Shown here: piece by piece, positions 17,584 through 27,016 of the stretch
How the letters are laid out: every line of letters starts with the position of its first letter
How positions within the stretch are numbered: the stretch's first letter is position 1
Assembly (NCBI GenBank): GCA_029202845.1
Contig: CP119315.1
Span: forward strand, 1,767,001-1,831,000
Length of the DNA stretch: 64,000 nt
From: Candidatus Sphingomonas colombiensis
Lineage (GTDB): Bacteria > Pseudomonadota > Alphaproteobacteria > Sphingomonadales > Sphingomonadaceae
Reading direction: 5' to 3'
Translations under genes and position numbers: made by a program
The notes under the pieces: model-generated
The model's database searches: none
The model's input: the letters and a program-made list of their open reading frames with translations, nothing else
Told to the model about the DNA's origin: nothing

Positions 17584-17612
17584 CCGGGCGGTCGCGTGAT
17601 GCGGCCGCCCGG
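17584..17612. terminator. hairpin between convergent peptidase genes
   Basis: CCGGGCGG (17584-17591) pairs with CCGCCCGG (17605-17612) in the 51-bp gap between the M20 gene and the oppositely directed M3 gene. There is no clear T run. Confidence 0.45.
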
Positions 17613-17622
17613 TTCCGTCGCG

Positions 17623-19752
17623 CTATTTCGTCGGCGCCGTCAGGCCATGCTCTTCCAGCATCGGGCCGACATCCGGATCCTTGCCGTAGAACGCCTTGAA
17701 CATCGGCGCGTAATCCTCGGTATGGCCCTTGCTCAGGATCATGTCGCGGAAACGCTGGCCGTTCTCGCGGTTCATCCCGCCATTGGCCATGAACCAGTGA
17801 TAAGCGTCATGCTCCAGCATCTGCGTCCATAGATAGGCGTAGTAACCGGCCGAATAGCCGTTCGACCAGATGTGCAGGAAATAGCTGCTGCGATAACGCG
17901 GCGGCACGTCCGTCACGTCCAGCCCGGTCGCGGCGAGCGACTTCGCCTCGAACGCGTCGACATCCTGTTTCGGCGATCCGGCGGGCAGCGAATGCCAGTC
18001 CATGTCGAGCATCGCGGCCGCGACGACCTCGCCCAGCGCATAACCCTGGTTGAACTTCGCGGCCTTCTTGATCTTGTCGACCAATGTGGCGGGCATTGGC
18101 GCGCCGGTACGATAATCCTTGGCGTAATGCGCCAGCACCTTCGGATCCCACGCCCAATGCTCGTTGAACTGCGACGGGAATTCCACGAAATCGCGCGCGA
18201 CATTCGTGCCGGATACCGCCGGATAGGTCTGGCTCGCGAACAGCCCGTGCAGCGCGTGGCCGAATTCGTGGAACATCGTCGTCACGTCATCCGAGCTGAT
18301 CAGCGCGGGCTGGCCCGTGGCGGGCTTGGTGAAATTGGCGACGTTGTAAACCACCGGCTTGGTGCCCAGCAGTTTGGATTGGTTGACGAAGTTCGACATC
18401 CACGCGCCGCCGTTTTTGTTGTCGCGCTTGAAATAGTCGAAATACATCAGGCCGAGTTCTGATCCGTCCTTGTCGTAAACGGTGTAGACCGTAACGTCCG
18501 GTTGATAGACCGGGATGTCGGTGCGTTTCTTGAACGTGATCCCGTAAAGCTGGTTGGCGGCATAGAATACGCCATCCTCCAGCACCGTCTTCAGTTCGAA
18601 ATACGGTTTGATCTCATTTTGATCGAGATCGTATTTCGCCTTGCGCACCTGCGCGGAATAATGATCCCAATCCCATGGCTTGAGCTGGAATTTGCCGCCG
18701 GTCGCGTCGATCTGGGCCTGAAGCTCGGCCGCTTCCTGCTTCTGCGCCGGGGCGGTCGCGGCGGCGAGCTGGCGCATGAAGCCGGAAGCGGCTTCCGGCG
18801 TGCGGGCCATCTGATCGTACAGCGTGTAGGCTGCCCAGTTCGGATAGCCGAGCAGCTTGGCCTTTTCGGCGCGGAGTTGCGCGATCTGCTGGATCGCGGT
18901 GCGCGTGTCGTTGGCATCGCCCTTTTCGGCGCGGGTCCAGCCGCTGTTGAACAATGCCTCGCGCGTCGTGCGATCGGTCATGTCTTCCAGGCTGGGCTGC
19001 TGGGTGGTGTTCTGAAGCGGAATCACCCATTTGCCGTCGAGCTTGCGATCGTGCGCCGCGCTCCCGGCGGCGGCGATCTGGCCATCGTCCAGCCCGGCGA
19101 GCTTCGCCTTGTCGTCGACCACGAGCGCACCGGCCTTGGCGGCGGCGAGCAGCTTCTGCTGGAAGCTCGTTTCCAGCCCGGCGAGCTTGGTGTTGTATTC
19201 CTTGAGCTTCACCTGATCGGCGGCGGAAAGCTCCGCGCCGGCATGGACGAAGCCGTCATAATAGACCTTCAGCACCTGCGCCTGTTCCGGCGTCAGCTTC
19301 AGCGCGGCGCGCTTGTCCCACACGGCCTTCACGCGGCGGAACAGTTTCGGGTTGAGGTTGATCGCGTCCTGATGCTGCGACAATTTGGGCGCGACGGCTT
19401 CCTGCACCTTGTCCAGCGTGTCGTTGGTGTTGGCCTGCACCACACCGAAGAAGGCGAGGTTTACCCGCTCCAGCATCCGGCCCGATCGTTCCAGCGCGAC
19501 GATCGTGTTGTCGAAGGTTGGTGCGGCCGGATTATCGGCGATCTTCGCCACTTCGGCGAGCTGTTGCTGCATCGCCGTGTCGAACGCCGGCTGATAATCG
19601 CTGTCGTTGATCTGATCGAAGCGCGGCGCCTGGAACGGCAGCGTGCTCGGCGCGGCGAACGGATTGGCGCGCCCGGATTGCGCCGCTGCGGGCAAGGCCA
19701 GGCACGCGGTGCCCGCTAACAGGGCGGACGAGATGAGAAAACGAAATGCCAT
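17623..19752 (-). CDS. dcp: M3-family peptidyl-dipeptidase (Dcp-like), exported
   Basis: 709 residues, the normal length for peptidyl-dipeptidase Dcp, which removes dipeptides from the C-terminus of peptides. The zinc motif HEFGH is at 495-499 (MFHEFGHALHG). A signal peptide ends near PAAAQ, so it acts in the periplasm. The chosen ATG (19750-19752) gives the natural signal; in-frame codons up to 19851 add a basic, unconserved leader. It is convergent with the M20 gene and divergent from the FUSC operon. Assignment to the Dcp branch rather than oligopeptidase A rests on the signal peptide and general length, so the symbol is probable only. Confidence 0.88.
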   Translation of the reverse strand: MAFRFLISSALLAGTACLALPAAAQSGRANPFAAPSTLPFQAPRFDQINDSDYQPAFDTAMQQQLAEVAKIADNPAAPTFDNTIVALERSGRMLERVNLAFFGVVQANTNDTLDKVQEAVAPKLSQHQDAINLNPKLFRRVKAVWDKRAALKLTPEQAQVLKVYYDGFVHAGAELSAADQVKLKEYNTKLAGLETSFQQKLLAAAKAGALVVDDKAKLAGLDDGQIAAAGSAAHDRKLDGKWVIPLQNTTQQPSLEDMTDRTTREALFNSGWTRAEKGDANDTRTAIQQIAQLRAEKAKLLGYPNWAAYTLYDQMARTPEAASGFMRQLAAATAPAQKQEAAELQAQIDATGGKFQLKPWDWDHYSAQVRKAKYDLDQNEIKPYFELKTVLEDGVFYAANQLYGITFKKRTDIPVYQPDVTVYTVYDKDGSELGLMYFDYFKRDNKNGGAWMSNFVNQSKLLGTKPVVYNVANFTKPATGQPALISSDDVTTMFHEFGHALHGLFASQTYPAVSGTNVARDFVEFPSQFNEHWAWDPKVLAHYAKDYRTGAPMPATLVDKIKKAAKFNQGYALGEVVAAAMLDMDWHSLPAGSPKQDVDAFEAKSLAATGLDVTDVPPRYRSSYFLHIWSNGYSAGYYAYLWTQMLEHDAYHWFMANGGMNRENGQRFRDMILSKGHTEDYAPMFKAFYGKDPDVGPMLEEHGLTAPTK

Positions 19753-19965
19753 CAAGCAATTCCTTCGATGGAGTCGCCCGCTGTGGGGCATGGCGGCAGG
19801 GGTGAGACTTTGCGCGAGGCGGCGCAAGGGGGCGCGGTGTCGGTGCGACATGCGCCATATGATTTTCCGGATTATGTTGTTCTGGAGCGTCCACAGTCCT
19901 AGGCACGATTCACGCAGAGTCGTTCGAGGTTGCGTTTGTTCTCCGTTCCCGATCCAGTCGCCATT

Positions 19966-19990
19966 GTCTCGCCCCGCTTGCGGGGAGACG
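19966..19990 (+). repeat. hairpin overlapping the FUSC ribosome site
   Basis: GTCTCGCCCCGCTTGCGGGG followed by AGAC forms a stem (CCCCGC/GCGGGG with flanking GTCTC/GAGAC and one bulge). It ends four bases before the TTG start and covers the GGGGAG ribosome site. Short C-rich/G-rich stems of this type are also seen at 62427-62450. The rest of the 242-bp gap (19753-19994) shows no other structure I can name. Confidence 0.4.
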
Positions 19991-19994
19991 GGGC

Positions 19995-22043
19995 TTGACG
20001 CGGCGTTGGGCCGTCAACGCCGCGCTCTTCTCGGTGAAGTGTTTCATCGGCGCGATGCTGGCCTATTGGATCGCGTTGCGGATCGGATTGACGCGGCCTT
20101 ATTGGGCGGTCGCCACCTCCTATATCGTGGCGCAGCCGCTGGCCGGGGCCGCCGTTTCCAAGGCGATCTTCCGCCTGATCGGCACCGCGCTCGGCGCCAC
20201 CGCGGCGGTGCTGCTGGTGCCCAATCTGGTCAACGCGCCCGAACTGTTGTCGCTGGGGCTGGGGCTGTGGCTCGGGCTGTGCCTCTATATCTCGCTGCAG
20301 GACCGCACCCCGCGCAGCTACATCTTCCTGCTTGCGGGTTATACCGCGAGCATCATCGGTTTCCCGAGCGTCGAGGCACCGGGGGCGGTGTTCACCACCG
20401 CGCTGTTGCGTGTGCAGGAGATCTCGCTCGGCATCCTGTGCGGCAGTTTGGTGCAGGCGGTGATCCTCCCGCAATCCGTGACCAGCCAGTTGCTGACCCG
20501 GATCGAGGCGATCCTGGGCGACGTGGAGCGCTGGACGCGTGACGCGTTGGGCGAAGCGCGCGATGAAATGCTCGATCGCGATCGGCGGCGGCTGGCGCTC
20601 GATATCAACGAGCTGCATCAGCTTTCCATCCACCTGCCGTTCGATACCGCGCGTTTCCTGCCGCGGGTGCGCACGGTGCGCGCTTTTCAGGATCAATTGT
20701 CGTTGATCCTGCCGCTGGCGAGCGCGGCTGAGGATCGCATCGCCCAGCTTCGCGCGATCGATGCGCTGCCCCCGCCGGCGGAGGCGTTGATCGCGCGGGT
20801 TCGGGACTGGCTTGCCATGCCGCCACAGGATGTCGCGGCACGGGCGGCGCTGACCGACGAGTTGCTGGCCGACGCGCGCGCGCTGGAGCCCACCGCCGCG
20901 GCGCCGCTCGCGTGGAGCGACGCGCTGCTGCTCAGTCTCGCCGCGCGGCTGGCCGATCTCATCGCGGCGCATCATGCCGTGCGTGATCTGCGCGAGCAGA
21001 TGCGCTCGCCGAGCCGGCGCGCGGTGAGCCCGGTCGTCGCCGCGGCGCTGGCGCAGACCTCCCGCCGCGCCTTCCACCGTGATCGCCCCGCCGCGTTGCG
21101 CGCCGCGCTTGGCACGACCATGACGATTCTGCTCGGTTGCGCCTTCTGGATCGGATCGGGCTGGGCGGACGGCGCCGGCGCGGTGCTGATCTCCGGCGTG
21201 GCCTGCGCATTGTTCGGCGCGAGCGACGATCCGCGCCCGATGATCCTGTCTTTCCTGTGGGGCACGATCATCGGTGTCACGCTGGCGGCGATCTACGCCT
21301 TCGCGATCATGCCGCGCGTTACCGATTTCGTCACGCTCGTCGTCGTGCTCGCGCCGGTGCTGCTGGTGATCGGCAGCCTGTTGACCCTCCCCCGCGCGGC
21401 GCTGATCACGACGGGCACGGTGATGGGGTTCATCAATATCGTCGGACTGAACGATCATTATTCCGCCGATTTCGCCGCCTTCCTCAACGGCGCGCTGGCA
21501 CAGATCGTCGGCACCGCGTTCGCGGCGGTGACGGTGGGGCTGTTCCAGGTGGTCGGCGCGGATCGCAGCGTGGCGCGGATCATCCGGGCGGGCTGGCGCG
21601 AGATCGCGCGGCGCAGCAACTTGCCCGGTCGGTCCGATGTCACCGCCTGGGTCAGCAAGATGCTCGATCGGATCGGGTTGCTCGCGCCGCGGCTGGCGGC
21701 GATGGGCGACGATCCGGGCCGCCCGATGCTCGACGCGCTTCAGGATTTGCGCGTCGGGGTGACGGTCGGTCAGTTGCGCGATCTGCGGGTTGACGCGGGC
21801 GCCCCGGCGGAGGAGTTGATCACCCCGGTTCTTCGTGGGGTAGGGCGTTATTATGCCGCGCGGCGACTCGATCGGCCGCCGCCCGACGACGCGGCGTTGC
21901 TGGAAGGAATCGATCAGGCGATGCAGGCCTTTTCGCATGATGAAGATATTGATGTGCGGCGGCGCGCGGTGCTCGCGCTGACCGGGTTGCGACGTAATCT
22001 GTTCCCGATGGCGGCGCCCTATGGCGTCCCGGTGACCGCGTGA
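19995..22043 (+). CDS. FUSC-family inner-membrane efflux protein (AaeB-like)
   Basis: 682 residues with two blocks of membrane helices (about 10-165 and 365-520), each followed by a cytoplasmic domain, the standard FUSC layout. AaeB-type pumps export aromatic carboxylic acids together with a periplasmic adaptor. The start is a TTG at 19995: the first helix begins within a dozen residues of it, and the next ATG would cut into that helix. The gene opens a four-gene operon: FUSC, DUF1656 peptide, HlyD adaptor and outer-membrane channel, each overlapping the next by four bases. Confidence 0.88.
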   Translation: MTRRWAVNAALFSVKCFIGAMLAYWIALRIGLTRPYWAVATSYIVAQPLAGAAVSKAIFRLIGTALGATAAVLLVPNLVNAPELLSLGLGLWLGLCLYISLQDRTPRSYIFLLAGYTASIIGFPSVEAPGAVFTTALLRVQEISLGILCGSLVQAVILPQSVTSQLLTRIEAILGDVERWTRDALGEARDEMLDRDRRRLALDINELHQLSIHLPFDTARFLPRVRTVRAFQDQLSLILPLASAAEDRIAQLRAIDALPPPAEALIARVRDWLAMPPQDVAARAALTDELLADARALEPTAAAPLAWSDALLLSLAARLADLIAAHHAVRDLREQMRSPSRRAVSPVVAAALAQTSRRAFHRDRPAALRAALGTTMTILLGCAFWIGSGWADGAGAVLISGVACALFGASDDPRPMILSFLWGTIIGVTLAAIYAFAIMPRVTDFVTLVVVLAPVLLVIGSLLTLPRAALITTGTVMGFINIVGLNDHYSADFAAFLNGALAQIVGTAFAAVTVGLFQVVGADRSVARIIRAGWREIARRSNLPGRSDVTAWVSKMLDRIGLLAPRLAAMGDDPGRPMLDALQDLRVGVTVGQLRDLRVDAGAPAEELITPVLRGVGRYYAARRLDRPPPDDAALLEGIDQAMQAFSHDEDIDVRRRAVLALTGLRRNLFPMAAPYGVPVTA

Positions 22044-22255
22044 ACGGCGAGGTCAATATCGCCGGCGTCTATATGCCCGGCTTGCTCGTGCTGGCGATCG
22101 TCGCGCTGGTCATCACCGGCGTTTTGACGCGCATGCTCGGCATGGTCGGCGCCTATCGCCTCATCACCTATCGCCCGCTCGTCGATGTCGCGCTGTTCGT
22201 CATTGTGCTCGGCTTGCTGGTGCTTCTTTTCGTATCGGACGTTACGCTGCCATGA
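22040..22255 (+). CDS. DUF1656 small membrane protein (AaeX-like)
   Basis: 71 residues with two hydrophobic helices (about 12-32 and 44-66). DUF1656 peptides are encoded between FUSC pumps and HlyD adaptors in aae-type operons, exactly the position here. Starts with GTG inside the FUSC stop (GTGA) and ends inside the adaptor start (ATGA). Its role in the pump is not established. Confidence 0.88.
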   Translation: MNGEVNIAGVYMPGLLVLAIVALVITGVLTRMLGMVGAYRLITYRPLVDVALFVIVLGLLVLLFVSDVTLP

Positions 22256-23133
22256 ATCGTTATCTCGCCCCGATTGGCCGTATCGCCGTCACCTTGTTGC
22301 TGGTCGCGGTGGCCGTGCTCATCGCGATATGGTTGTGGCGCCGCTACGAGGTCGATCCATGGACGCGTGACGGCCGGGTGCGCGCCGATGTGGTGCGCGT
22401 CACGCCCGATGTCGGCGGGCTGATCACCGATGTGCGCGTGCGCGACAATCAGCAGGTAAATCCCGGCGATCTGCTGTTCGTCGTCGATCGACCGCGTTAC
22501 GCGCTCGCGCTGGAGCAGGCGAATGCCGCGATCCAGTCCGCCCGCGCCACGCTGGGGCAGGCGCGGCGCGAGGCGAAGCGCGATCTCGCGCTCGGCAACC
22601 TCGTCGCAGCGGAATCGCATGAGCAGAATGTCGCGCGGGTCGCCACCGCCGAGGCGACGCTCGCCCAGGCCGAGGCGCAGGCTGATGCCGCGCGGCTCAA
22701 TCTGTCGCGCACCAATATAAAGGCATCCGTCGCGGGCACGGTCACCAATCTCGATCTGCATCGCGGCGATTATGTCGCGGCGGGGCAGCAGGCGATGGCG
22801 CTGGTCGATCGCGACAGCCTGCGCGTCGAGGCCTATTTCGAGGAAACCAAGCTCGGCAGCATCCGCCTCGGCGACAAGGCGCATATCAAGCTGATGGGCG
22901 ATGATCGCGTGATCGCGGGGCATGTCGAAAGCATTTCCGCCGGGATCAGCGACAGCGAATTGACCAATACCGGCAATCTGCTTCCCAATGTGAACCCCAC
23001 CTTCAACTGGGTCCGCCTCGCGCAGCGCATTCCCGTGCGGATCAAGCTCGATCGCGTGCCCGCCGATCTGCGGCTGGTGTCCGGCCGCACCGCGACGGTG
23101 ACAATCCTGCCGGATACGGAGCCGAAGAAGTGA
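22252..23133 (+). CDS. HlyD-family periplasmic adaptor (AaeA/EmrA-like)
   Basis: 293 residues: one N-terminal membrane anchor (about 7-27), a lipoyl-type half (VDPWTRDGRVRADVV, GLITDVRVRDNQQVNPGD), a short coiled-coil hairpin rich in Ala/Gln (about 85-150), the second lipoyl half (ASVAGTVTNL) and a beta-barrel domain. It links the FUSC pump to the outer-membrane channel. Overlaps both neighbours by four bases. Confidence 0.9.
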   Translation: MNRYLAPIGRIAVTLLLVAVAVLIAIWLWRRYEVDPWTRDGRVRADVVRVTPDVGGLITDVRVRDNQQVNPGDLLFVVDRPRYALALEQANAAIQSARATLGQARREAKRDLALGNLVAAESHEQNVARVATAEATLAQAEAQADAARLNLSRTNIKASVAGTVTNLDLHRGDYVAAGQQAMALVDRDSLRVEAYFEETKLGSIRLGDKAHIKLMGDDRVIAGHVESISAGISDSELTNTGNLLPNVNPTFNWVRLAQRIPVRIKLDRVPADLRLVSGRTATVTILPDTEPKK

Positions 23134-24584
23134 GGCGAGCCGTATTGGCGAGCGCCGCGCTGCTCGCGGGCTGCGTCGCCGGTCCGAATTACGAACGGCC
23201 TGATCGCGCGGCCGCCAATGCGCCATCCGCGCAGGGCAAGTTCGATGCGGCGCACGATCCCGCCTTCGCCGATGCGCCGCTTCCGGATCGCTGGTGGCGG
23301 CTTTATCACGATCCGCTGCTGGACGGGCTGGTGACGGAGGCGCTGGCGGCCAACACCGATCTGCGTGCCGCCGATGCGAACCTGCGCGCGGCGGCGGCGG
23401 TGGTGCTTCAGACGGAGGCGGGGCGAACGGTACAGACCTCGGTCGATGCCAGCGCGGGGCCGGTGCGCCCGAATGCCACCCCGCTGCCGTGGACCGGAGA
23501 GTTGTCGTACAGTGCGGGGCTGAGTGCGGCGCTCCCGCTCGATCTGTCGGGGCGCATCCGCCGCGCGATCGAGGCATCGCAGGCCGATGCGGCTGCCGTC
23601 GAAGCAGTGCGTGACGAGGTGCGCGTGACGGTCGCGGCGACGACGACGCGGGCCTATCTCGCGGCCTGCGCGGCCAATTTGCGCATCGCGGCGGCTGATC
23701 GCGTGCTCGGCGTCGAGCGGCAGACCTATGACGTAACGCGGCGGCTGGAGCGGGGCGGGCGCGGCACCGCGTTCGATACGACGCGCGCGCGTGCCGCCGT
23801 TCAGCAGAGCGAGGCGCTGGTGCCCACGCTTGTCGCGCAGCGCCAGGCGGCGCTTTACCAGCTCGCGACGCTCGCGGGGCATCCTCCGGCGGATTATCCG
23901 CGTGCCGTGGCGAGCTGTGCCGCGCTGCCCGCGCTCGCGGGGCCGCTCCCGGTCGGTGACGGCGCGGCGCTGTTGCGTCGCCGCCCCGATATCCGCGCCG
24001 CCGAACGCCGGCTGGCGGCCTCGACGGCGCGGATCGGCGTGGTGACCGCGAGCCTTTATCCGCAAGTAAGCTTCGGTGGGTCGATCGGTTATACCGGGCC
24101 GGTATCGGCGCTGGGCGAGCGCGACGATTTCAATTTCAGCCTCGGCCCGTTGATGAGCTGGACTTTCCCCAACCGCCGCGTCGTGCGCGCGCAGATCACG
24201 CAGGCCGGTGCCAATGCCGATGCGGCGCTCGCGGCGTTCGATGGCACCGTGCTCGGGGCGCTGCGCGATGTGGAGACGGCGTTGTCCGCTTACGCTCGCG
24301 GGCGCGAGCAGGTGGCGGCGCTCAGCCGCGCGCGCGACAGCGCGGCCACGGCCACCGCGCAGGCGGAGAAGCTGTTTCGCTTCGGGCGCGGCGAATTCCT
24401 CAATCTGCTGAGCGCGCAGGCGACGCTCGCCAATGCGGAGGTGTCGCTTGCCGCCGCGCAGGCCGGGGTGGCGGATACGCAGGCGCAATTGTTCCTCGCG
24501 CTCGGCGGCGGCTGGGGCGCGGACGAGGCGACCTCGGTGGTGCCGCCCCCGCCCGCACGGATTCCCGCGAAGGCGAACCCCTAA
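23130..24584 (+). CDS. NodT-family outer-membrane efflux lipoprotein
   Basis: 484 residues. Lipoprotein signal with lipobox LLAGC near residue 12. Two repeats of helical hairpins typical of TolC/OprM channels, with RRRPDIRAAERRL in the middle (near 285) as the family signature. It completes the tripartite FUSC pump. GTG start within the adaptor stop. Its TAA overlaps the stop of the convergent Lrp gene (CTAA), leaving no room for a terminator. Confidence 0.9.
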   Translation: MRRAVLASAALLAGCVAGPNYERPDRAAANAPSAQGKFDAAHDPAFADAPLPDRWWRLYHDPLLDGLVTEALAANTDLRAADANLRAAAAVVLQTEAGRTVQTSVDASAGPVRPNATPLPWTGELSYSAGLSAALPLDLSGRIRRAIEASQADAAAVEAVRDEVRVTVAATTTRAYLAACAANLRIAAADRVLGVERQTYDVTRRLERGGRGTAFDTTRARAAVQQSEALVPTLVAQRQAALYQLATLAGHPPADYPRAVASCAALPALAGPLPVGDGAALLRRRPDIRAAERRLAASTARIGVVTASLYPQVSFGGSIGYTGPVSALGERDDFNFSLGPLMSWTFPNRRVVRAQITQAGANADAALAAFDGTVLGALRDVETALSAYARGREQVAALSRARDSAATATAQAEKLFRFGRGEFLNLLSAQATLANAEVSLAAAQAGVADTQAQLFLALGGGWGADEATSVVPPPPARIPAKANP

Positions 24585-25033
24585 CGCAGCAATTTGGTCG
24601 CGAGGATGATCGAGGAGGTGGTCCGCTCAACCCCCTCGATCATGCCGATGCGGTCGATCACGTCGTTGAGCCGGCTGGGGCTGACCGCCTCGATCATCGC
24701 GATCATGTCGAACGCGCCGGCGATCGCGTAGAGCGCGGTGAGTTCCGGCATCGCGGCCAGTTGATCCACCGCCATCTGCGCCAGCTTTGGATACAGCTTC
24801 AGCATAACATGAGCCCGAATCATCCGCTGGTCGTAGGCGGCGCCGATCCGCACCGTGTAGCCGTCTATGGTGCCGTCCTGCTCCAGCCGCGCGATCCCGG
24901 CATAGACCAACGCGCGTGACACGCCGAGCATCGCGGCCAGCTCGGATACAGGCTTTCGCGAATCCTGCCGAAGGAGCGCGAGCAATTGAGCGTCGAGCGC
25001 GGCGTGCACCGTCCGACCGGGGCTATCGGGCAT
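24581..25033 (-). CDS. Lrp/AsnC-family transcriptional regulator
   Basis: 150 residues: helix-turn-helix (about 15-60; DAQLLALLRQDSRKPVSELA, then GVSRALVYAGIARLE) and a RAM ligand domain (75-145). These regulators sense amino acids. The ATG at 25031-25033 lies inside the last codons of the cyanophycinase-isoaspartyl peptidase gene (11-base overlap), so it is co-transcribed with that gene and probably responds to its amino-acid products. A candidate binding site lies in the divergent promoter at 26979-27016. Confidence 0.88.
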   Translation of the reverse strand: MPDSPGRTVHAALDAQLLALLRQDSRKPVSELAAMLGVSRALVYAGIARLEQDGTIDGYTVRIGAAYDQRMIRAHVMLKLYPKLAQMAVDQLAAMPELTALYAIAGAFDMIAMIEAVSPSRLNDVIDRIGMIEGVERTTSSIILATKLLR

Positions 25034-26943
25034 CGATCACCTCATCGGCGTAAATTGCGACGCGCGGCCCCTCCTGAGAGGTCACGCTGCCACGATACAT
25101 GCCATCAGTGTTCATCGCGAAGGCGATCTTTCCGTCGCCATCCATTGCGATCAAGCCCCCGTCGCCGCCCAGTTCGTCGATCGCCGAGATCACGTCGCGC
25201 GCGGCGTCGCCAACCTTCTGCCCGCGCCATGCGATCCGATCGCACAATTGCCGGCCGGCGCTTTCGCGAATGAAATATTCGCCGATGCCGGTGGCGGAGA
25301 CCGCGCAGTCGCGATCGAAGGCATAGGTGCCGGCACCGATAATCGGCGTGTCGCCGATCCGCCCCGATTTCTTGCCCGCCAGCCCGCCGGTGGAGGTGGC
25401 CGCCGCAAGATGGCCGTGCATATCGAGCGCAATCGCGCCCACCGCGCCGGCTGGTCGTGACGCGCCGTCAGCGCTTGCTGTCCGCTCCGCCCAACGCTTG
25501 TCGGTGCGGAAATGGGATGGGTCGACCTGTTCGACCTCCTGTTCACGCGCGAACTCGTCCGCGCCCGGACCAGCGAGCAATACATAGCGGCTGTGTTCCA
25601 TCACCGCGCGCGCAAGCGTGATCGGGTTCTTGGTCGCGCTGACGCCAGCCACCGCGCCGGCCCGTCGCGACGCGCCATCCATGATCGCGGCGTCGAGCTG
25701 GTTCTTGCCATCGGCATCGAACACGGCGCCGCGTCCGGCGTTGAACAGCGGATTATCCTCCAGCACCTTCACTGCCGCTTCCACTGCGTCGAGCCCGCTG
25801 CCGCCGGCCTTCAGCACGGTCGCCCCGGCGGCAAGCGCTGCCGACAGCCCGTCACGATAGTCACGCTCCTGTTCGGGCGTCAGTGTGCCGCGTGGATTCA
25901 CGCCGGCGCCGCCGTGGATCGCGAGCGCCCAGCGCCGATCCGGCAGCACGGGCACGCCGCTCAGCTTGCCGTTACTCACCGCGGCGGTACTGGCGAAGGC
26001 GGGGGTGGGCACTTTCAGCGTGCGCAGATCGATAGTGTGGCCCGGTGCGACGCCCGTCACGCGGACGCCGCCCCAATCGAGCGCTTCGCCGCGTATCAAT
26101 GTGGGCACGCCTCGTGGCTCGACAAGCCACGCGAACGTCCCGTCGGGACCATAAAAGCGGGCGCTGCCGTTCTTTTCCACGCATAGCGCCCCGCGCTCAT
26201 CGATGCCCAGCCCGATCGCCTGGCGGTCGCCGGTGCTCCGCGCGTTGGCGACGAAGGCGATCAAGCGGCCGAGGCGATCGCGCTTGTTGAAATGCGTGTC
26301 GGTCACGATGTGCGCCAAATGAGGCATGCGCAGGAAGCCCCGCACCATCGTCATCGCCGGGCCGGCGGGATCGCCGAGCGCGGTGATTGAATCAACGCTC
26401 CCCCCGTCCAGAGCGCCATAGGCAATCCCACCGAGGATCGCGAGGCCGGCGCTGGTGCCGCCGATCGGGCGGCCTTTCCTGACATGCGCATCGAGCGCGC
26501 GGGCGACCGGGGTATCCTTCCAGAAGCGGACGTAGCGCGATTGATCACCGCCGGCGATGAAGATGCCATCGGCGCGGGCGATTGTTGCCAGCACGCGCCG
26601 GTCGCTCGCGGCCTTTCGATCGGTGAACACCAATGTTTCGACCGACGCCACGCCGCCGATATCGCGGAACATTTCCTCTCCGGCGTCCCCGGCGCCGGAC
26701 GCGCGCAGCACCACGATATGCCCGCTGCCCGGCTTTCGCGAAGAACCAGCGGAAGGCGTCCTTGCTCCAGTCTCCGCCACCGAGCAGCATAAGCCCGGGG
26801 CTCGTTCTCGCGTGGAGAGAGGCCGCGGTATTGCCGATCGAATAATATTTATAGCCGGCGGAAGGATCTGCATTCGCCGCGACTGGCGCCATCATACTGG
26901 CAAGCGCGAACAAGCTCATGAAAAATTGTTGTATTCTCCCCAT
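25023..26943 (-). pseudogene. exported cyanophycinase-isoaspartyl peptidase fusion, frameshifted and with altered nucleophile
   Basis: One gene in two frames. The first frame (26943 to about 26730) gives a signal peptide (cleavage near VAANA) and the start of an S51 cyanophycinase domain (GLMLLGGGDWSKDAF). The domain continues in the other frame with SGHIVVLRASGAGD, FIAGGDQSRY and the Ser nucleophile in GGTSAG. One extra G in the GGG at 26728-26730 explains the switch. From about 25,950 down follows an isoaspartyl peptidase/asparaginase Ntn-hydrolase (AIHGGAG, DNPLFNAGRGAVF, AAATSTGG, GDGGLIAMD). Where E. coli IaaA has its catalytic Thr179 (GTVGAVALD) this protein reads GAVGAIALD, Ala from GCG. 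The first domain would cut cyanophycin to beta-Asp-Arg and the second would split that. As given, neither a full-length protein nor an active peptidase domain is encoded. Overlaps the Lrp gene and is divergent from a TBDR. Confidence 0.85.
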
Positions 26944-26978
26944 TTTGAATTAATCTCCGACGCAAAATGTCTAATATT

Positions 26979-27016
26979 TGTCGCAATATGAAATTTTGAT
27001 ATCCCAAATTGCGACA
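26979..27016. promoter_or_regulatory. 9-bp inverted repeat in the divergent promoter, candidate Lrp/AsnC site
   Basis: TGTCGCAAT (26979-26987) and ATTGCGACA (27008-27016) are exact inverted copies with centres 29 bases apart, close to three helix turns. They lie in the AT-rich 118-bp gap between the fusion gene and the TBDR. A partial copy, TGTCAAT, occurs near 27031. Binding by the Lrp-type protein of this locus is inferred. Confidence 0.5.

Noticed and set aside
19899..21938. 679-codon open frame on the - strand
   Set aside because: Antisense to the FUSC gene; Arg/Gln/His-rich shadow typical of high-GC DNA.
22833..24488. 551-codon open frame on the - strand
   Set aside because: Antisense to the adaptor and channel genes, no recognisable motif.
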